Source: Marinomonas pontica (GTDB lineage Bacteria > Pseudomonadota > Gammaproteobacteria > Pseudomonadales > Marinomonadaceae). From it: 64,000 nucleotides of DNA. Below are positions 19,686 through 29,855 of the stretch, one piece after another; the first letter of the stretch is position 1; each line of letters opens with the position of its first letter. The notes beneath the pieces were generated by a model. It was given only the letters and a program-made list of their open reading frames with translations. It ran no database searches and was not told the origin of the DNA. Made by a program: the position numbers and the translations under genes. The stretch covers positions 124,001 to 188,000 of the forward strand of contig NZ_JAODTL010000022.1 of the NCBI RefSeq assembly GCF_026191375.1. The letters are read 5' to 3'.

Positions 19686-22600
19686 GTGGTAAAGTCCGAT
19701 TCGTATTCTATTATTGAGAAACGACTAGCAGAAAACGTATTGATTCTTGATGGCGCCATGGGCACCATGATTCAGGGATATAAATTAGAAGAGCAAGACT
19801 ATCGCGGCGAACGCTTTGAACATTGGGAAAGTGACTTAAAAGGCAACAATGACCTACTTTCTCTGACCCAACCTAAGATCATCAAAGACATTTATTCTAG
19901 CTATCTTGCTGCTGGCGCGGACATTATTGAAACAAATACGTTCAATGCCAATTACATTTCCATGTTGGATTACCACATGGAAGACCTCAGTTACGAGCTG
20001 AATTTTGAGTCTGCTCGTCTAGCTCGTGAAGCCGCTGATGAATTCACCAAACAAAACCCAAACAAGCCCCGTTTTGTTGCGGGTGCTGTTGGCCCAACCA
20101 GCCGGACTTGTACAATCTCTCCCGATGTAAATGACCCCGGTTTTCGTAATATTCATTTCGATGAATTAGTGGACGCTTATACCACGGCCGTTGATGGTCT
20201 TGTCAAAGGGGGGTCGACATTCTTTTGATCGAAACCATTTTCGACACCTTGAACGCCAAAGCGGCTATCTATGCGGTTTTGGATTATTTCGAAAAAACCG
20301 GCGTACGTTATCCTATTATGATTTCTGGCACCATAACGGACGCTTCCGGTCGAACGCTATCAGGTCAAACAACGGAAGCCTTCTGGAACTCAATTTCTCA
20401 CGCCAAGCCAATTTCCGTTGGTTTAAACTGCGCATTGGGTCCAAAAGAACTGCGTCAATATGTAGAAGAGCTTTCTCGTATTGCAGATACGCATGTGTCT
20501 GCTCACCCTAATGCGGGTTTACCCAATGCCTTTGGTGAATACGATGAATCACCAGAAGAGATGTTAGAGGAGATTCAAGGCTGGGTTGATTCTGGCTTTT
20601 TGAATATCATTGGGGGGTGTTGTGGAACGGCACCAGAACACATAGAAACCTTTGCAAAAGCCTTTGCAGATGCGACACCACGCGTTGTTCCTGAGATCGA
20701 AAAAGCCTGCCGCTTATCCGGCCTTGAACCGTTCAATATCGATGGAAATAGTCTGTTTGTGAACGTGGGTGAAAGAACCAACGTGACTGGATCCGCGATG
20801 TTTAAACGCCTAATTAAAGAAGGCGATTTTGATACCGCTTTGGATGTAGCGCGTCAGCAGGTTGAAAATGGTGCCCAGATCATCGATATAAACATGGATG
20901 AAGGCATGCTGGATTCCCAAGCCGCGATGGAGCGATTCCTCAAGCTTATTGCGTCTGAGCCGGATATTTCTCGAGTTCCGATCATGTTGGATTCTTCTAA
21001 ATGGGAAATTCTAGAAGCCGGTTTGAAATGGATTCAAGGTAAAGGTGTCGTTAACTCTATCAGTATGAAAGAGGGCGAAGACAAGTTCCGAGAACAAGCT
21101 CGCAAGCTGATGAAATACGGTGCTGCGGTGATTGTCATGGCGTTTGACGAAGTGGGTCAAGCAGATACTCGTGCTCGTAAAATTGAGATATGCCGACGTT
21201 CATACCACATTTTGGTAGACGAAGTTGGCTTCCCGCCAGAAGACATTATTTTCGACCCAAATATCTTTGCTATTGCCACTGGTATTGAAGAACACAATCG
21301 TTATGCCTTGGACTTCATCGAGGCGACAGGCGACATTACTCGCGAATTGCCTTATGCCAAAGTGTCAGGAGGTGTTTCTAACGTCTCTTTCTCTTTCCGT
21401 GGTAACAACCCGGTGCGTGAAGCGATTCACGCAGTGTTCTTGTATCACGCCATCAAGCAAGGCATGACAATGGGTATCGTGAACGCGGGTCAGCTTGCCT
21501 TGTACGAAGATATACCGCCTAAACTTCGTAATGCTGTAGAAGACGCAGTGTTAAACCGTACGCCGGATGCAACAGACAATTTATTGGCCATTGCTGGTGA
21601 ATTTGCAGGAACGGGTGAGGTTGCCGAAAAAGAAACGCAAGAGTGGCGAGGTTTGCCCGTCTCTGAGCGCCTTAGTCATGCTCTTGTGAAGGGGATAACC
21701 GAATTTATTGATGAAGATACGGAAGAAGCGCGCCAAGCTTTCGCTCGCCCGTTGGAAGTGATTGAAGGACCATTGATGGATGGCATGGGAATTGTCGGTG
21801 ATTTATTTGGTTCCGGTAAAATGTTCTTGCCGCAAGTTGTTAAGTCCGCGCGCGTAATGAAAAAGCGGTTGCTTATTTAATGCCATTTATCGAAGAAGAA
21901 AAACGCCTCAATATGGACACGGCTTCGTCTAGTAACGGCAAGATTGTTATGGCAACTGTGAAAGGCGATGTGCACGATATCGGTAAGAATATCGTGGGGG
22001 TTGTACTGCAATGCAACAACTTTGAAGTCATTGACCTTGGGGTCATGGTTCCTGCCGAAAAAATATTGCGCACCGCAAAAGAAGAAGGGGCTGACATGAT
22101 CGGCCTGTCTGGCTTGATCACGCCATCGTTAGATGAAATGGTGCACGTAGCAAAAGAAATGGAGCGGCAAGGTTTTGATTTGCCCGTCATGATCGGTGGC
22201 GCGACCACCTCAAAAGCCCATACTGCGGTGAAAATTGAGCAAAACTATAAACGCAATCAAGTGGTTCATGTTACCAATGCCTCGCGAAGTGTGGGTGTTG
22301 CCAGTGCGTTGTTGAGTAAAGACAAAGAGCGTTATCAGAAATTTGTTGATGAGATCAAAGCAGATTACGAGAAAACCCGCATTCGTTACAAAGATCGAGC
22401 GAAAGCAGGTCGTCGGGTGTCTTTGGATAAGGCGCGTCAAAACAAGCCGCCGATTGAGTTTGCAGGCGACAATGTTGTACAACCTAAAAAACTGGGTATT
22501 ACCGTACTCACAGAAAACGATATCGATCTAAATTTGGTTAAAGACTACATAGATTGGACGCCATTTTTCCAAACATGGGAGCTGGCAGGGGCTTATCCGC

Positions 22601-23421
22601 GAATCCTTACTGATGACGTGGTTGGTGTGGAAGCAACGCGTGTCTATGAAGATGCGTTGAAAATGTTGGAGGAAGTGATTGCAAGTAAATCCTTGCAAGC
22701 GCGTGCCGTGGTAGGTTTGTTTCCTGCCAACCAAGTTGATCACGATGACATTGAAATCTATTCTGATGAAACACGCAGTGAGGTGATAGAGCGTTTGTCT
22801 TTCCTTCGTATTCAAAACGAATTAACAGCACCGGGAAAATACAATCATAGCTTGGCGGATTTTGTCGCGCCAAAAGAAAGCGGTGTAGCCGATTACATGG
22901 GGGCTTTTGCTTGTGCGGCGGGTTTTGGTATTGACCCACTGGTTGAAAAATACGAAGCAGACCATGACGATTACAATTCCATTATGATCAAAGCGGTTGC
23001 AGATCGTTTGGCCGAAGCAACGGCCGAGTATTTGCATGAAAAAGTTCGTAAAGAATTTTGGGGCTACGCTGAGGCCGAAGCTTTAACCAATGAACAACTC
23101 ATCAAGGAAAAATACCAAGGTATTCGCCCTGCGCCTGGTTATCCAGCGTGTCCTGACCATACAGAAAAAGCCAAACTTTGGACGCTTTTGAATGTGAAAG
23201 AAAAGATTGAAATGGAAATCACGGAAAGCTTTGCCATGCTGCCGACCGCGGCCGTTAGTGGTTGGTACTTTGCTCATCCAGACGCATCGTATTTTGGTAT
23301 TGGCAAAATTGGCCCTGATCAAGTTGACAGTTATGCAGAGCGTAAAGGAATGAGCAAAGATGATGCTGAGAGATGGTTGGCCCCTAATCTTGGCTATGAT
23401 CCTGAAGACGATCGCATATAA
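19686..23421 (+). pseudogene. metH: Cobalamin-dependent methionine synthase, interrupted by two frameshifts
   Basis: Transfers the methyl group of 5-methyltetrahydrofolate to homocysteine through B12. Modules in order: homocysteine/zinc domain (DGAMGTMIQ, zinc cysteines GGCCGT), pterin domain ([11 protein letters not shown]), B12 domain ([11 protein letters not shown] with the axial His) and AdoMet reactivation domain. Three frames join if one G is added to the G6 run 20208-20213 ([10 protein letters not shown]) and one A to the A5 run 21860-21864 ([11 protein letters not shown]). The result is 1245 residues against 1227 in E. coli. I chose GTG 19686 because GAGGTGG lies five bases before it; GTG 19677 and 19680 are alternatives. 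Confidence 0.94.
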
Positions 23422-23425
23422 AACT

Positions 23426-23470
23426 GGCCGCGTTAGCACATAATGTTGTGGTAACGCGGTCTTCTTATTT
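23426..23470 (+). terminator. Stem-loop between metH and btuR
   Basis: GGCCGCGTTA and TAACGCGGTC pair, with one G-U pair, around a 16-base loop, followed by TTCTTATTT. The T-run is imperfect, so it may only partly terminate and allow some read-through into btuR. Confidence 0.55.
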
Positions 23471-23496
23471 AATAACGCTAGCGAGTATGCTCGACC

Positions 23497-24105
23497 ATGG
23501 CAAAAGCAATTCACGACGCAGAAAAACACTTACAACGCATGCGAAATATTAAAAAGCATGTAGACCAACGTATAGCGAAAGCCCAAGAAGACAAAGGTAC
23601 GTTTGTTTTATTGACAGGTAATGGGAAAGGAAAGTCTAGCTCTGCGTTGGGTATGGTTGCCCGCGCACTAGGTCATGGCATGAAAGTGGGTGTTGTTCAG
23701 TTTTTGAAAGGAGAGTGGAATACGGGCGAGATTGATTTCTTTAAGCTGCAAGACAATGTGCAGTGGGAGATCATGCCGTCTGGCTTTACTTGGGAAACAC
23801 AAAACAGAGAAGCAGACATCGCATCGTCAGAAGAAGCGTGGGCGAAGGCACAAACAATGTTGGCGGACGCTACTTTTGATCTTGTGGTTCTCGATGAGCT
23901 GACTTATTTGCTTCATTATGAATATTTAGACGAAGATAGCGTTGTTTCTGCATTAATGAATCGCCCAGATTCGCAGCATTTGGTGGTTACAGGCAGAGGT
24001 GCGACAGAGGCCTTGATTGAATTGGCGGACACGGTCAGTGAAATCAAGGAGGTAAAGCATGCCTTCAAGCGTGGCATAAAAGCGCAAAAAGGTCTGGAGT
24101 TTTAA
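23497..24105 (+). CDS. btuR: Cob(I)yrinic acid a,c-diamide adenosyltransferase
   Basis: Transfers adenosyl from ATP to the cobalt of corrinoids, making adenosylcobalamin precursors in the cytosol. The 202-residue protein has the P-loop GNGKGKSS at residues 41-48, the CobA/BtuR signature VVQFLKGEW, and the conserved VVLDELTYLL strand with DE. Length matches E. coli BtuR (196). It lies 75 bases after metH on the same strand. That fits cobalamin use, although metH itself needs methyl- rather than adenosyl-cobalamin. It may serve salvage of imported corrinoid. Confidence 0.95.
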   Translation: MAKAIHDAEKHLQRMRNIKKHVDQRIAKAQEDKGTFVLLTGNGKGKSSSALGMVARALGHGMKVGVVQFLKGEWNTGEIDFFKLQDNVQWEIMPSGFTWETQNREADIASSEEAWAKAQTMLADATFDLVVLDELTYLLHYEYLDEDSVVSALMNRPDSQHLVVTGRGATEALIELADTVSEIKEVKHAFKRGIKAQKGLEF

Positions 24106-24187
24106 GAGTGCATGGCTTTATAGTGTTCAACTCATTTTTATAAATATAAAACAGTGTGGTTTTTCAACCTAATAGATAGAGGTAATT

Positions 24188-24541
24188 ATGGCAACTATTG
24201 AACGCATGGAAGTAGGTCAACGTATGAGTCGTATCGTTAAGCATAACGAAACCGTTTACCTATGTGGTCAAGTTGGGGCAGACGCAAATACGGACATCAC
24301 TGAGCAAACTCGAACTATGTTGGAAAAGGTTGATGTGTTGCTAGAGCAAGCTGGCTCAGACAGGTCATACATACTGTCAGCAACTATTTATCTTCGTGAC
24401 ATGAAAGACTTCACTGCTATGAACGCGGTTTGGGATACTTGGATTCCAGAAGGTCATGCGCCAGCAAGAGCTTGTGTTGAAGCTCGTTTAGCAAGAGCTG
24501 AGCTTTTAGTCGAAATCTCTGTAGTAGCGGCGATAAAGTAA
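24188..24541 (+). CDS. RidA family protein (YjgF/YER057c/UK114)
   Basis: A 117-residue trimer-forming enamine/imine deaminase-like protein. The motif [19 protein letters not shown] contains the arginine that binds the carboxylate in active RidA, and GQVGAD corresponds to the usual SGQ region. True RidA releases ammonia from reactive enamines made by PLP enzymes. This protein belongs to a divergent subgroup, so its activity is inferred. The ribosome site AGAGG precedes ATG 24188. It is a single gene with a stem-loop after its stop. Confidence 0.85.
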   Translation: MATIERMEVGQRMSRIVKHNETVYLCGQVGADANTDITEQTRTMLEKVDVLLEQAGSDRSYILSATIYLRDMKDFTAMNAVWDTWIPEGHAPARACVEARLARAELLVEISVVAAIK

Positions 24542-24557
24542 TCGCATGGTCAAACTG

Positions 24558-24600
24558 GTCGGCTGATCTTTTTGTCTGACAGCCGACTAATTTCTTTTTA
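24558..24600. terminator. Stem-loop between the RidA-like gene and the cNMP-binding gene
   Basis: GTCGGCTG (24558-24565) pairs with CAGCCGAC (24580-24587), followed on the plus strand by TAATTTCTTTTTA. The stem reaches the last codon of the minus-strand gene, so this is a compact shared end for convergent transcripts. Confidence 0.7.
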
Positions 24601-25117
24601 CCAATAGATCATTTTCAACAAGCGCATTGCTCAGTACGCGTATAGTTCTTGCCATATCTCGCGATAAATTCATCAGTAGAATACCGAAGTCGAACGGGTA
24701 TTGATCATGAAAGTCACTGAACAGTTGGCTGGATATTTCCAGTAATAAGCTGTCTTCTAAGGCATACAAACTACCAACACGTTCATGTAAGGCAATCATA
24801 GACACAAAGCCAATTGCTTCACCAAACCCAATGGTTCTCGTTCTACATTTGTTGTCACCATGTTGTTTATAAAAGTCTAATTTTCCGTGCAACACCGTAT
24901 GGAAGCTATCGCCCTTACTGCCGTAAGAGAAAATTTCCTCACCTTTTGCTACAGCATGCAGTGTGCCTTGCTCGGTCAAAAACTGAATGGAAGCGTCTGA
25001 TAAGGCGCCAAATATGGAGCCTCCCTTTAAATGGGAAGGGGATATGTTGTATTGCGATGTTTGTGCTGAGACGGTATTCATAGCGCTCTCCGCCAATGTG
25101 AATCTATTCCATGTCAT
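24587..25117 (-). CDS. Stand-alone cyclic nucleotide-binding domain protein
   Basis: Up to 176 residues; the start may be ATG 25081 (MNTVSAQTSQ) instead of 25117. The region from about residue 35 to 140 has the Crp-type cNMP-binding fold (AVAKGEEIFSYGSKGDSF, HGKLDFY, FGEAIGFVSM). No DNA-binding helix-turn-helix follows, only about 35 residues of amphipathic helix. The usual phosphate-binding arginine motif (GExxxxxxxxxRxA) is not clearly conserved, so cAMP binding is doubtful. It may act as a protein-protein sensor. It is divergent from ybiT across about 250 bases that contain repeated CGTGTT half-sites. Confidence 0.75.
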   Translation of the reverse strand: MTWNRFTLAESAMNTVSAQTSQYNISPSHLKGGSIFGALSDASIQFLTEQGTLHAVAKGEEIFSYGSKGDSFHTVLHGKLDFYKQHGDNKCRTRTIGFGEAIGFVSMIALHERVGSLYALEDSLLLEISSQLFSDFHDQYPFDFGILLMNLSRDMARTIRVLSNALVENDLLVKRN

Positions 25118-25166
25118 CGGCTGTGTTCCGCATTTCTAAATAGTCGATCGACAATATAAGTTTTAG

Positions 25167-25192
25167 CGTGTTTAACACGAAATAACCGTGTT
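25167..25192. promoter_or_regulatory. Candidate operator: three alternating CGTGTT/AACACG half-sites
   Basis: CGTGTT, one base, AACACG (a perfect 13-base palindrome), seven bases, then CGTGTT again, in the region between the divergent cNMP-binding gene and ybiT. The regulator is not known. Confidence 0.4.
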
Positions 25193-25368
25193 GTTTTGTA
25201 TTTTGCCTATGTATTTATGACTCTATATGTAACCGTTAGTTCGAGCTTTTTTTACAATAAGCGCTTTCTTCCTTAAAGACTTGTCTCAATCTGTGCGATA
25301 ATGTAGCCCATAATCTTTGCTTTTAAAGAAGCAAACAAAATTTACCTTATGAAAAACGGAAGAATGCT

Positions 25369-26955
25369 TTGTTAACGACGGCTAACATCACCATGCAATT
25401 TGGTGCAAAACCTCTTTTTGAAAATGTCTCTGTGAAGTTTGGAGAAGGAAAGCGCTACGGTCTTATTGGCGCTAATGGTTGTGGTAAGTCCACATTCATG
25501 AAGATCCTCGGTGGCGATTTAGAGCCTAGCTCCGGCAACGTGTCTAAAGATCCAAATGAGCGTTTAGGTAAGCTGAAGCAGGATCAGTTTGCTTATGAAG
25601 AGTATTCCGTTATTGACACTGTCATCATGGGGCACACTGAGCTATGGGCTATCAAATCCGAAAAAGACGCCATTTACGCTAACCCAGAAATGACCGAGGC
25701 AGATGGTCTTCGTGCTGGCGACCTTGAAGCAGAGTTTGCGGAAATGGACGGTTACACTGCCGATGCCCGTGCTGGTGAGCTGCTCTTGGGTGTGGGGATT
25801 CCTACAGAGCAACATTATGGACTTATGAGTGAAGTCGCTCCAGGCTTAAAGTTGCGTGTGTTGCTTGCTCAAGCTTTGTTTTCCGATCCAGAAATTTTGT
25901 TATTAGACGAGCCTACCAACAACTTGGATATCAACACTATACGTTGGTTGGAAGGGGTGTTGGTTGAGCGCAACTGTACCATGATCATTATTTCCCATGA
26001 CCGTCACTTCTTAAACTCCGTTTGCACAAACATGGCGGATTTGGATTATGGCGAATTGCGTTTGTTCTCTGGTAATTATGATGAGTACATGACGGCAGCG
26101 ACTCAGGCTCGCGAGCGTCTATTGTCGGATAATGCGAAGAAGAAAGCCCAAATTAATGAGCTGAAATCGTTTGTTAGCCGATTTTCTGCGAACGCTTCTA
26201 AGTCTAAACAAGCCACCTCTCGAGCAAAACAAATCGATAAGATTCAGTTAGAAGAAGTGAAGCCGTCTAGTCGTCAAAACCCATTCATCCGTTTTGAGCA
26301 AGAAAAGAAGCTGCACCGTATGGCTGTTCAAATCGAAAATGTGGCGAAATCTTATGACGAGCAGCTGTTTAGCGGTCTGAACATGATGGTCGAAGTCGGC
26401 GAGCGTATTGCGGTCATTGGACCGAACGGTATCGGTAAAACGACGTTGCTAAAATGTTTGGTTGGCGATACGGAATTGACTAAAGGTGACGTGAAGTGGT
26501 CAGAAAATGCCAATATCGGCTATTACGCGCAGGACCATGCCCATGAATTTGAAAAAGACGTAGATCTTATTGAGTGGATGGGGCAATGGGGGCAGGAAGG
26601 CGACGATGAGCAAGTCATTCGTGGTACTTTGGGGCGTCTTTTATTCTCTCAGAATGACATCAAAAAGTCCGTCAAAGTGTTGTCTGGTGGTGAGCAGGGT
26701 CGTATGCTTTTTGGTAAGCTGATGCTGCAAAAGCCAAATGTGCTTGTTATGGATGAGCCAACTAACCACATGGACATGGAGTCTATTGAGTCTTTAAACT
26801 TGGCGCTTGAGAACTACCCAGGTACATTGATATTTGTCAGTCATGATCGTGAGTTTGTATCCTCCTTGGCGACTCGAATCGTTGAGGTAACCAGCGAGGG
26901 TATTGTTGACTTCCACGGAACCTACGACGAGTATTTGGCTAAGCAAGAAGCATAA
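25369..26955 (+). CDS. ybiT: ABC-F family ATPase YbiT
   Basis: A soluble twin-ATPase protein of the ABC-F class, which acts on ribosomes rather than in transport. The two Walker A motifs are GANGCGKST and GPNGIGKTT. The Walker B motifs are LLLDEPTNN and LVMDEPTNH. The second signature is LSGGEQGR, while the first is [10 protein letters not shown], as in E. coli YbiT. Length is 528 residues, and the linker [23 protein letters not shown] is typical. The start is TTG 25369 ([12 protein letters not shown]), supported by alignment with the E. coli N terminus and a GGAAG site upstream. Confidence 0.95.
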   Translation: MLTTANITMQFGAKPLFENVSVKFGEGKRYGLIGANGCGKSTFMKILGGDLEPSSGNVSKDPNERLGKLKQDQFAYEEYSVIDTVIMGHTELWAIKSEKDAIYANPEMTEADGLRAGDLEAEFAEMDGYTADARAGELLLGVGIPTEQHYGLMSEVAPGLKLRVLLAQALFSDPEILLLDEPTNNLDINTIRWLEGVLVERNCTMIIISHDRHFLNSVCTNMADLDYGELRLFSGNYDEYMTAATQARERLLSDNAKKKAQINELKSFVSRFSANASKSKQATSRAKQIDKIQLEEVKPSSRQNPFIRFEQEKKLHRMAVQIENVAKSYDEQLFSGLNMMVEVGERIAVIGPNGIGKTTLLKCLVGDTELTKGDVKWSENANIGYYAQDHAHEFEKDVDLIEWMGQWGQEGDDEQVIRGTLGRLLFSQNDIKKSVKVLSGGEQGRMLFGKLMLQKPNVLVMDEPTNHMDMESIESLNLALENYPGTLIFVSHDREFVSSLATRIVEVTSEGIVDFHGTYDEYLAKQEA

Positions 26956-26985
26956 GGCCAGAAACAAACTTATTGCTCAATCTTT

Positions 26986-27023
26986 AAAAAAGGAAGAATC
27001 ATCATTATGAGTCTTCCTTTTTT
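26986..27023. terminator. Bidirectional rho-independent terminator
   Basis: AAAAAAGGAAGA and TCTTCCTTTTTT form a 12-bp stem with T-runs on both strands, between convergent ybiT and the MOSC gene. Confidence 0.9.
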
Positions 27024-27043
27024 TGTAACGCCAGCGGCAGGTG

Positions 27044-27880
27044 TTAGCGTCTGTCAAGGTAGGTTTCTGCTTCGTGATATTCTAAAATTTCGACTGTGTC
27101 ACCCGTACTTATCTTTCCTTTGTTTAATGCAATCATATTGACTCCGAATGTCACGCCTTCTTTCCCTAATAGACGAAATTTCCCCAACGTTTTTAATGGT
27201 TCACCTTTGCCAATTCTTTCAGCGGTCTTTGGGTTCAGCGTTGTAAATATGCAGCGCACACAAGGCTTCACATTTTCAAATTCAACCTCACCAATTTTTA
27301 TGCGCTTCCAGCGGTCTTCTTCAAATGCTTGATTACCCTCTATGACCAAATTGGGTCTGAATTGTGCCATTTCTATGGTTCGAGTAGCCGTTTTGTTTAG
27401 ATCATCTAAAGAAGCTTGGGTGGTCAAAAGGAACGGGTAGCCATCAGCAAAAGCAACGGGCGTTTCTGGTCTGCGGCTTGTGTAGCGTTGTGAAGTGGTG
27501 CCAAAATAGATCAATTTAACGGGCTCTGCCGCTATCTCGCTCAGCCAAGTATCTATGTCATTTTGTGTTCTTTGGCCTTGTAGCACATCGTCCCAAACTT
27601 GAACGGACAGGAACTCTGCTGGAAATGTATCTGCATGCAATACCACCTTGTTTGCCATTTTCGGGTGAGAAAGCAGCCATTGATTGTTGCCAAGGGAGCG
27701 CGCGGTGATGAGGGTGATATTGGGATGTTCTCGCCCACTGATGAATTGATTGTTTTGGTTAACCAGCATATAGCGACGATCACCAAGTAGACCAGAAAAA
27801 TCCACTTCGCTGCTTTGTAATGAAATCCCTTGTATGGATTTAATGGGATAGATTGTCAGTTCACTTAGAGAATAAGGCAT
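27044..27880 (-). CDS. MOSC domain protein (YcbX-like)
   Basis: The N terminus (LSELTIYPIKSIQG) is the MOSC_N beta-barrel. The C-terminal MOSC domain has the conserved cysteine segment VKPCVRCIFTTLNP. Family members such as YcbX and mARC carry a molybdenum cofactor and reduce N-hydroxylated compounds. This protein has 278 residues and lacks the C-terminal 2Fe-2S ferredoxin domain of E. coli YcbX, so it would need a separate electron donor. I place the start at ATG 27880 (MPYSLSEL) because AAGGAAC lies six bases before it. Activity is inferred. Confidence 0.85.
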   Translation of the reverse strand: MPYSLSELTIYPIKSIQGISLQSSEVDFSGLLGDRRYMLVNQNNQFISGREHPNITLITARSLGNNQWLLSHPKMANKVVLHADTFPAEFLSVQVWDDVLQGQRTQNDIDTWLSEIAAEPVKLIYFGTTSQRYTSRRPETPVAFADGYPFLLTTQASLDDLNKTATRTIEMAQFRPNLVIEGNQAFEEDRWKRIKIGEVEFENVKPCVRCIFTTLNPKTAERIGKGEPLKTLGKFRLLGKEGVTFGVNMIALNKGKISTGDTVEILEYHEAETYLDRR

Positions 27881-27936
27881 GAAAGTTCCTTTTATTGGCA
27901 AGCGCTCATTATTACTTAGGTTAAGGCGTGTGCCAA

Positions 27937-27968
27937 TAAAAAAGCCCCGGAAGTGTCACTCCGAGGCT
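27937..27968 (-). terminator. Rho-independent terminator of the decarboxylase gene
   Basis: On the minus strand AGCCTCGGA pairs with TCCGGGGCT across an 8-base loop, followed by TTTTTTATT. Confidence 0.85.
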
Positions 27969-27995
27969 TGTGTTGATATTGATGAGTTATCTATA

Positions 27996-29162
27996 TCAAA
28001 GGTAGTAAGACGCCAATGGAGGGAAGCCATTGAATTCAACCGCACTGTATGTTGTGGTGTAAGCGCCAGTTGATAACCAGTACATACGATCCCCAATAGC
28101 CAAGTTCAATGGAAGGCCATATTTGTAGTTTTCATACATAATATCTGCACTGTCACATGTTGGTCCCGCAATAATAACTTCTTCTAATTCACCGCCTTTA
28201 TCCACGTGAATAGGGTACTTAATCGATTCATCTAGTGTTTCGATTAGACCAGAGAATTTACCAACATCAGTGAACACCCAGCGGTTTAAAGCCGTGTGTG
28301 ATTTACGAGAAATCAAAACCACTTCACTGACAAGAACGCCCGCATTTGAAATAAGTGAACGACCAGGTTCTAGAATGATGCGTGGTAAATCTGATCCAAA
28401 GTCTTCTTCTAAGAAACGGGTAATTTCTTCAGCGTATGTTGCAAGGTCGTTTGTACGAGCAATGTAGTTAGCTGGAAAGCCGCCACCCATGTTAATCATT
28501 TCGAGAACGATTCCGTCTTCTTCTTTCAGACGCTCAAATATAACCTTAACGCTCGCAATGGCCGCATCCCATGCGCCGATATCGCGCTGCTGAGAGCCAA
28601 CGTGGAAAGAGATTCCGTAAGGAACTAATCCAAGCTCTTTTGCAAGAACAAGTAAATCCATTGCCATGTCTGGGCGGCAGCCAAATTTGCGAGAAAGTGG
28701 CCAATCAGCAGTGACCGTACCTTCGGTCAAAATACGAACGTAAACGCGAGATCCTGGGGCTGCTTTTGCAATATTGCGCAAATCCGCCTCAGAGTCTGTT
28801 GCAAACATACGAACGCCTTTCTCATAGAAATAACGCACATCTTTGGCTTTTTTGATGGTGTTGCCATAACTCACTTGATCTGGAGAAATGCCGCCAATAG
28901 CAAACAGTTTGTCCAGTTCGTAACGGGAGGCGACATCAAAGTTTGAGCCGCGGTCGCGAAGCAATGACAAAATTTCTGGTGCAGGGTTTGCTTTGATAGC
29001 ATAAAAAATGTCAGCGACAGGAAAGCCTTTAGTCAGCTCTGTGTATGCTTCATCAATAATCGCCGTGTCGATGACGACAAAAGGGGTTTCTTTTGTTTCT
29101 GCAAAGGCTTTAAAGCGTGCGAAACGTTCTGGTGTGTAAAAAGAATTGACGTCAATAGTCAT
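27996..29162 (-). CDS. Lysine/ornithine decarboxylase, fold-type III PLP enzyme
   Basis: Decarboxylates ornithine and/or lysine to putrescine or cadaverine, the entry to polyamines. The 388-residue alanine-racemase-fold protein has the PLP lysine in FYAIKANP, the PLP-stacking His in FHVGSQQRD, the glycine loop NMGGGFPA, EPGRSL for phosphate binding, and the active-site GPTCDSADIMYE. This is the eukaryote-like ODC type, named SpeC in Pseudomonas (unrelated to E. coli SpeC). Substrate preference cannot be decided by eye. The ribosome site AAGGAGC precedes ATG 29162. The gene has its own terminator. Confidence 0.9.
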   Translation of the reverse strand: MTIDVNSFYTPERFARFKAFAETKETPFVVIDTAIIDEAYTELTKGFPVADIFYAIKANPAPEILSLLRDRGSNFDVASRYELDKLFAIGGISPDQVSYGNTIKKAKDVRYFYEKGVRMFATDSEADLRNIAKAAPGSRVYVRILTEGTVTADWPLSRKFGCRPDMAMDLLVLAKELGLVPYGISFHVGSQQRDIGAWDAAIASVKVIFERLKEEDGIVLEMINMGGGFPANYIARTNDLATYAEEITRFLEEDFGSDLPRIILEPGRSLISNAGVLVSEVVLISRKSHTALNRWVFTDVGKFSGLIETLDESIKYPIHVDKGGELEEVIIAGPTCDSADIMYENYKYGLPLNLAIGDRMYWLSTGAYTTTYSAVEFNGFPPLASYYL

Positions 29163-29380
29163 GGGCGAGAAGCTCCTTAATTATGCAAAACATAAACCGA
29201 TTAAATAAGTAAACGCCTTTACCTTATCACGTCCTACTTATGGCTGTTACTTATCCGGCTCGATGGCCTTAAGCGACTAGCGCAGCAGTTGAAGCGGTGC
29301 GGATTATGTTCAGCAATGACGCGGGCGAAATTTAAGGCGCATGGCCCTTTGGGTCAAGTATTTTTTCACATTTTGGGGTA

Positions 29381-29410
29381 AAAAAAGAGACCACAAAAGT
29401 CTCCTTTTTC
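29381..29410 (-). terminator. Rho-independent terminator of the YeeE-like operon
   Basis: On the minus strand AAGGAGAC, loop TTTTGTG, GTCTC and a run of Ts. It lies just past the stop of the second YeeE-like gene. Confidence 0.75.
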
Positions 29411-29426
29411 TTTAGGTTTTTTTGCG

Positions 29427-29846
29427 TTACTTTTGCGTAACACGCATTTGAATAAAGTGTATTCCACTACCAATAACGAGGGCGGCAATAAAATACATTC
29501 CTTCGCTTGGGTTGTTCACCAAAGCAGTTAAGCCTGGTCCCGGACAATACCCACTCAGCCCCCACCCAATACCGAAGAGTGAAGAACCGATCAATAACTT
29601 GGCATCAATGTGCTTCAGGCTTGGTACTTGCCATTCTTTGGCTATCCAAGGCTTTACTTTCTTGTTTTTGATCGCGTAACCAAGCATGCCGACAGCAATG
29701 GCACTGGCCATTACAATGATGAGTGATGGGTTCCAGTCACCAAAAATATTAAGGAAGCCAATCACAACCGCTGGGTTTGTCATTTCAGAAAAAGCGAGGC
29801 CGAGGCCAAACAATAAGCCAGAAATAAAGGTAATAGCTGCAAACAT
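29427..29846 (-). CDS. YeeE/YedE-type membrane protein, C-terminal half (DUF6691-like)
   Basis: A 139-residue inner-membrane protein with about four hydrophobic helices and the signature LSGYCPGPGLTAL, whose cysteine is typical of the second half of YeeE/YedE sulfur transporters. Together with the preceding gene (9 bases apart) it would form one complete two-half transporter of the PmpA/PmpB kind. YeeE itself imports thiosulfate. Proteins of the split type are linked to sulfide or thiosulfate handling in other bacteria. The substrate here is an inference. Confidence 0.85.
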   Translation of the reverse strand: MFAAITFISGLLFGLGLAFSEMTNPAVVIGFLNIFGDWNPSLIIVMASAIAVGMLGYAIKNKKVKPWIAKEWQVPSLKHIDAKLLIGSSLFGIGWGLSGYCPGPGLTALVNNPSEGMYFIAALVIGSGIHFIQMRVTQK

Positions 29847-29855
29847 CTCTTTCTC

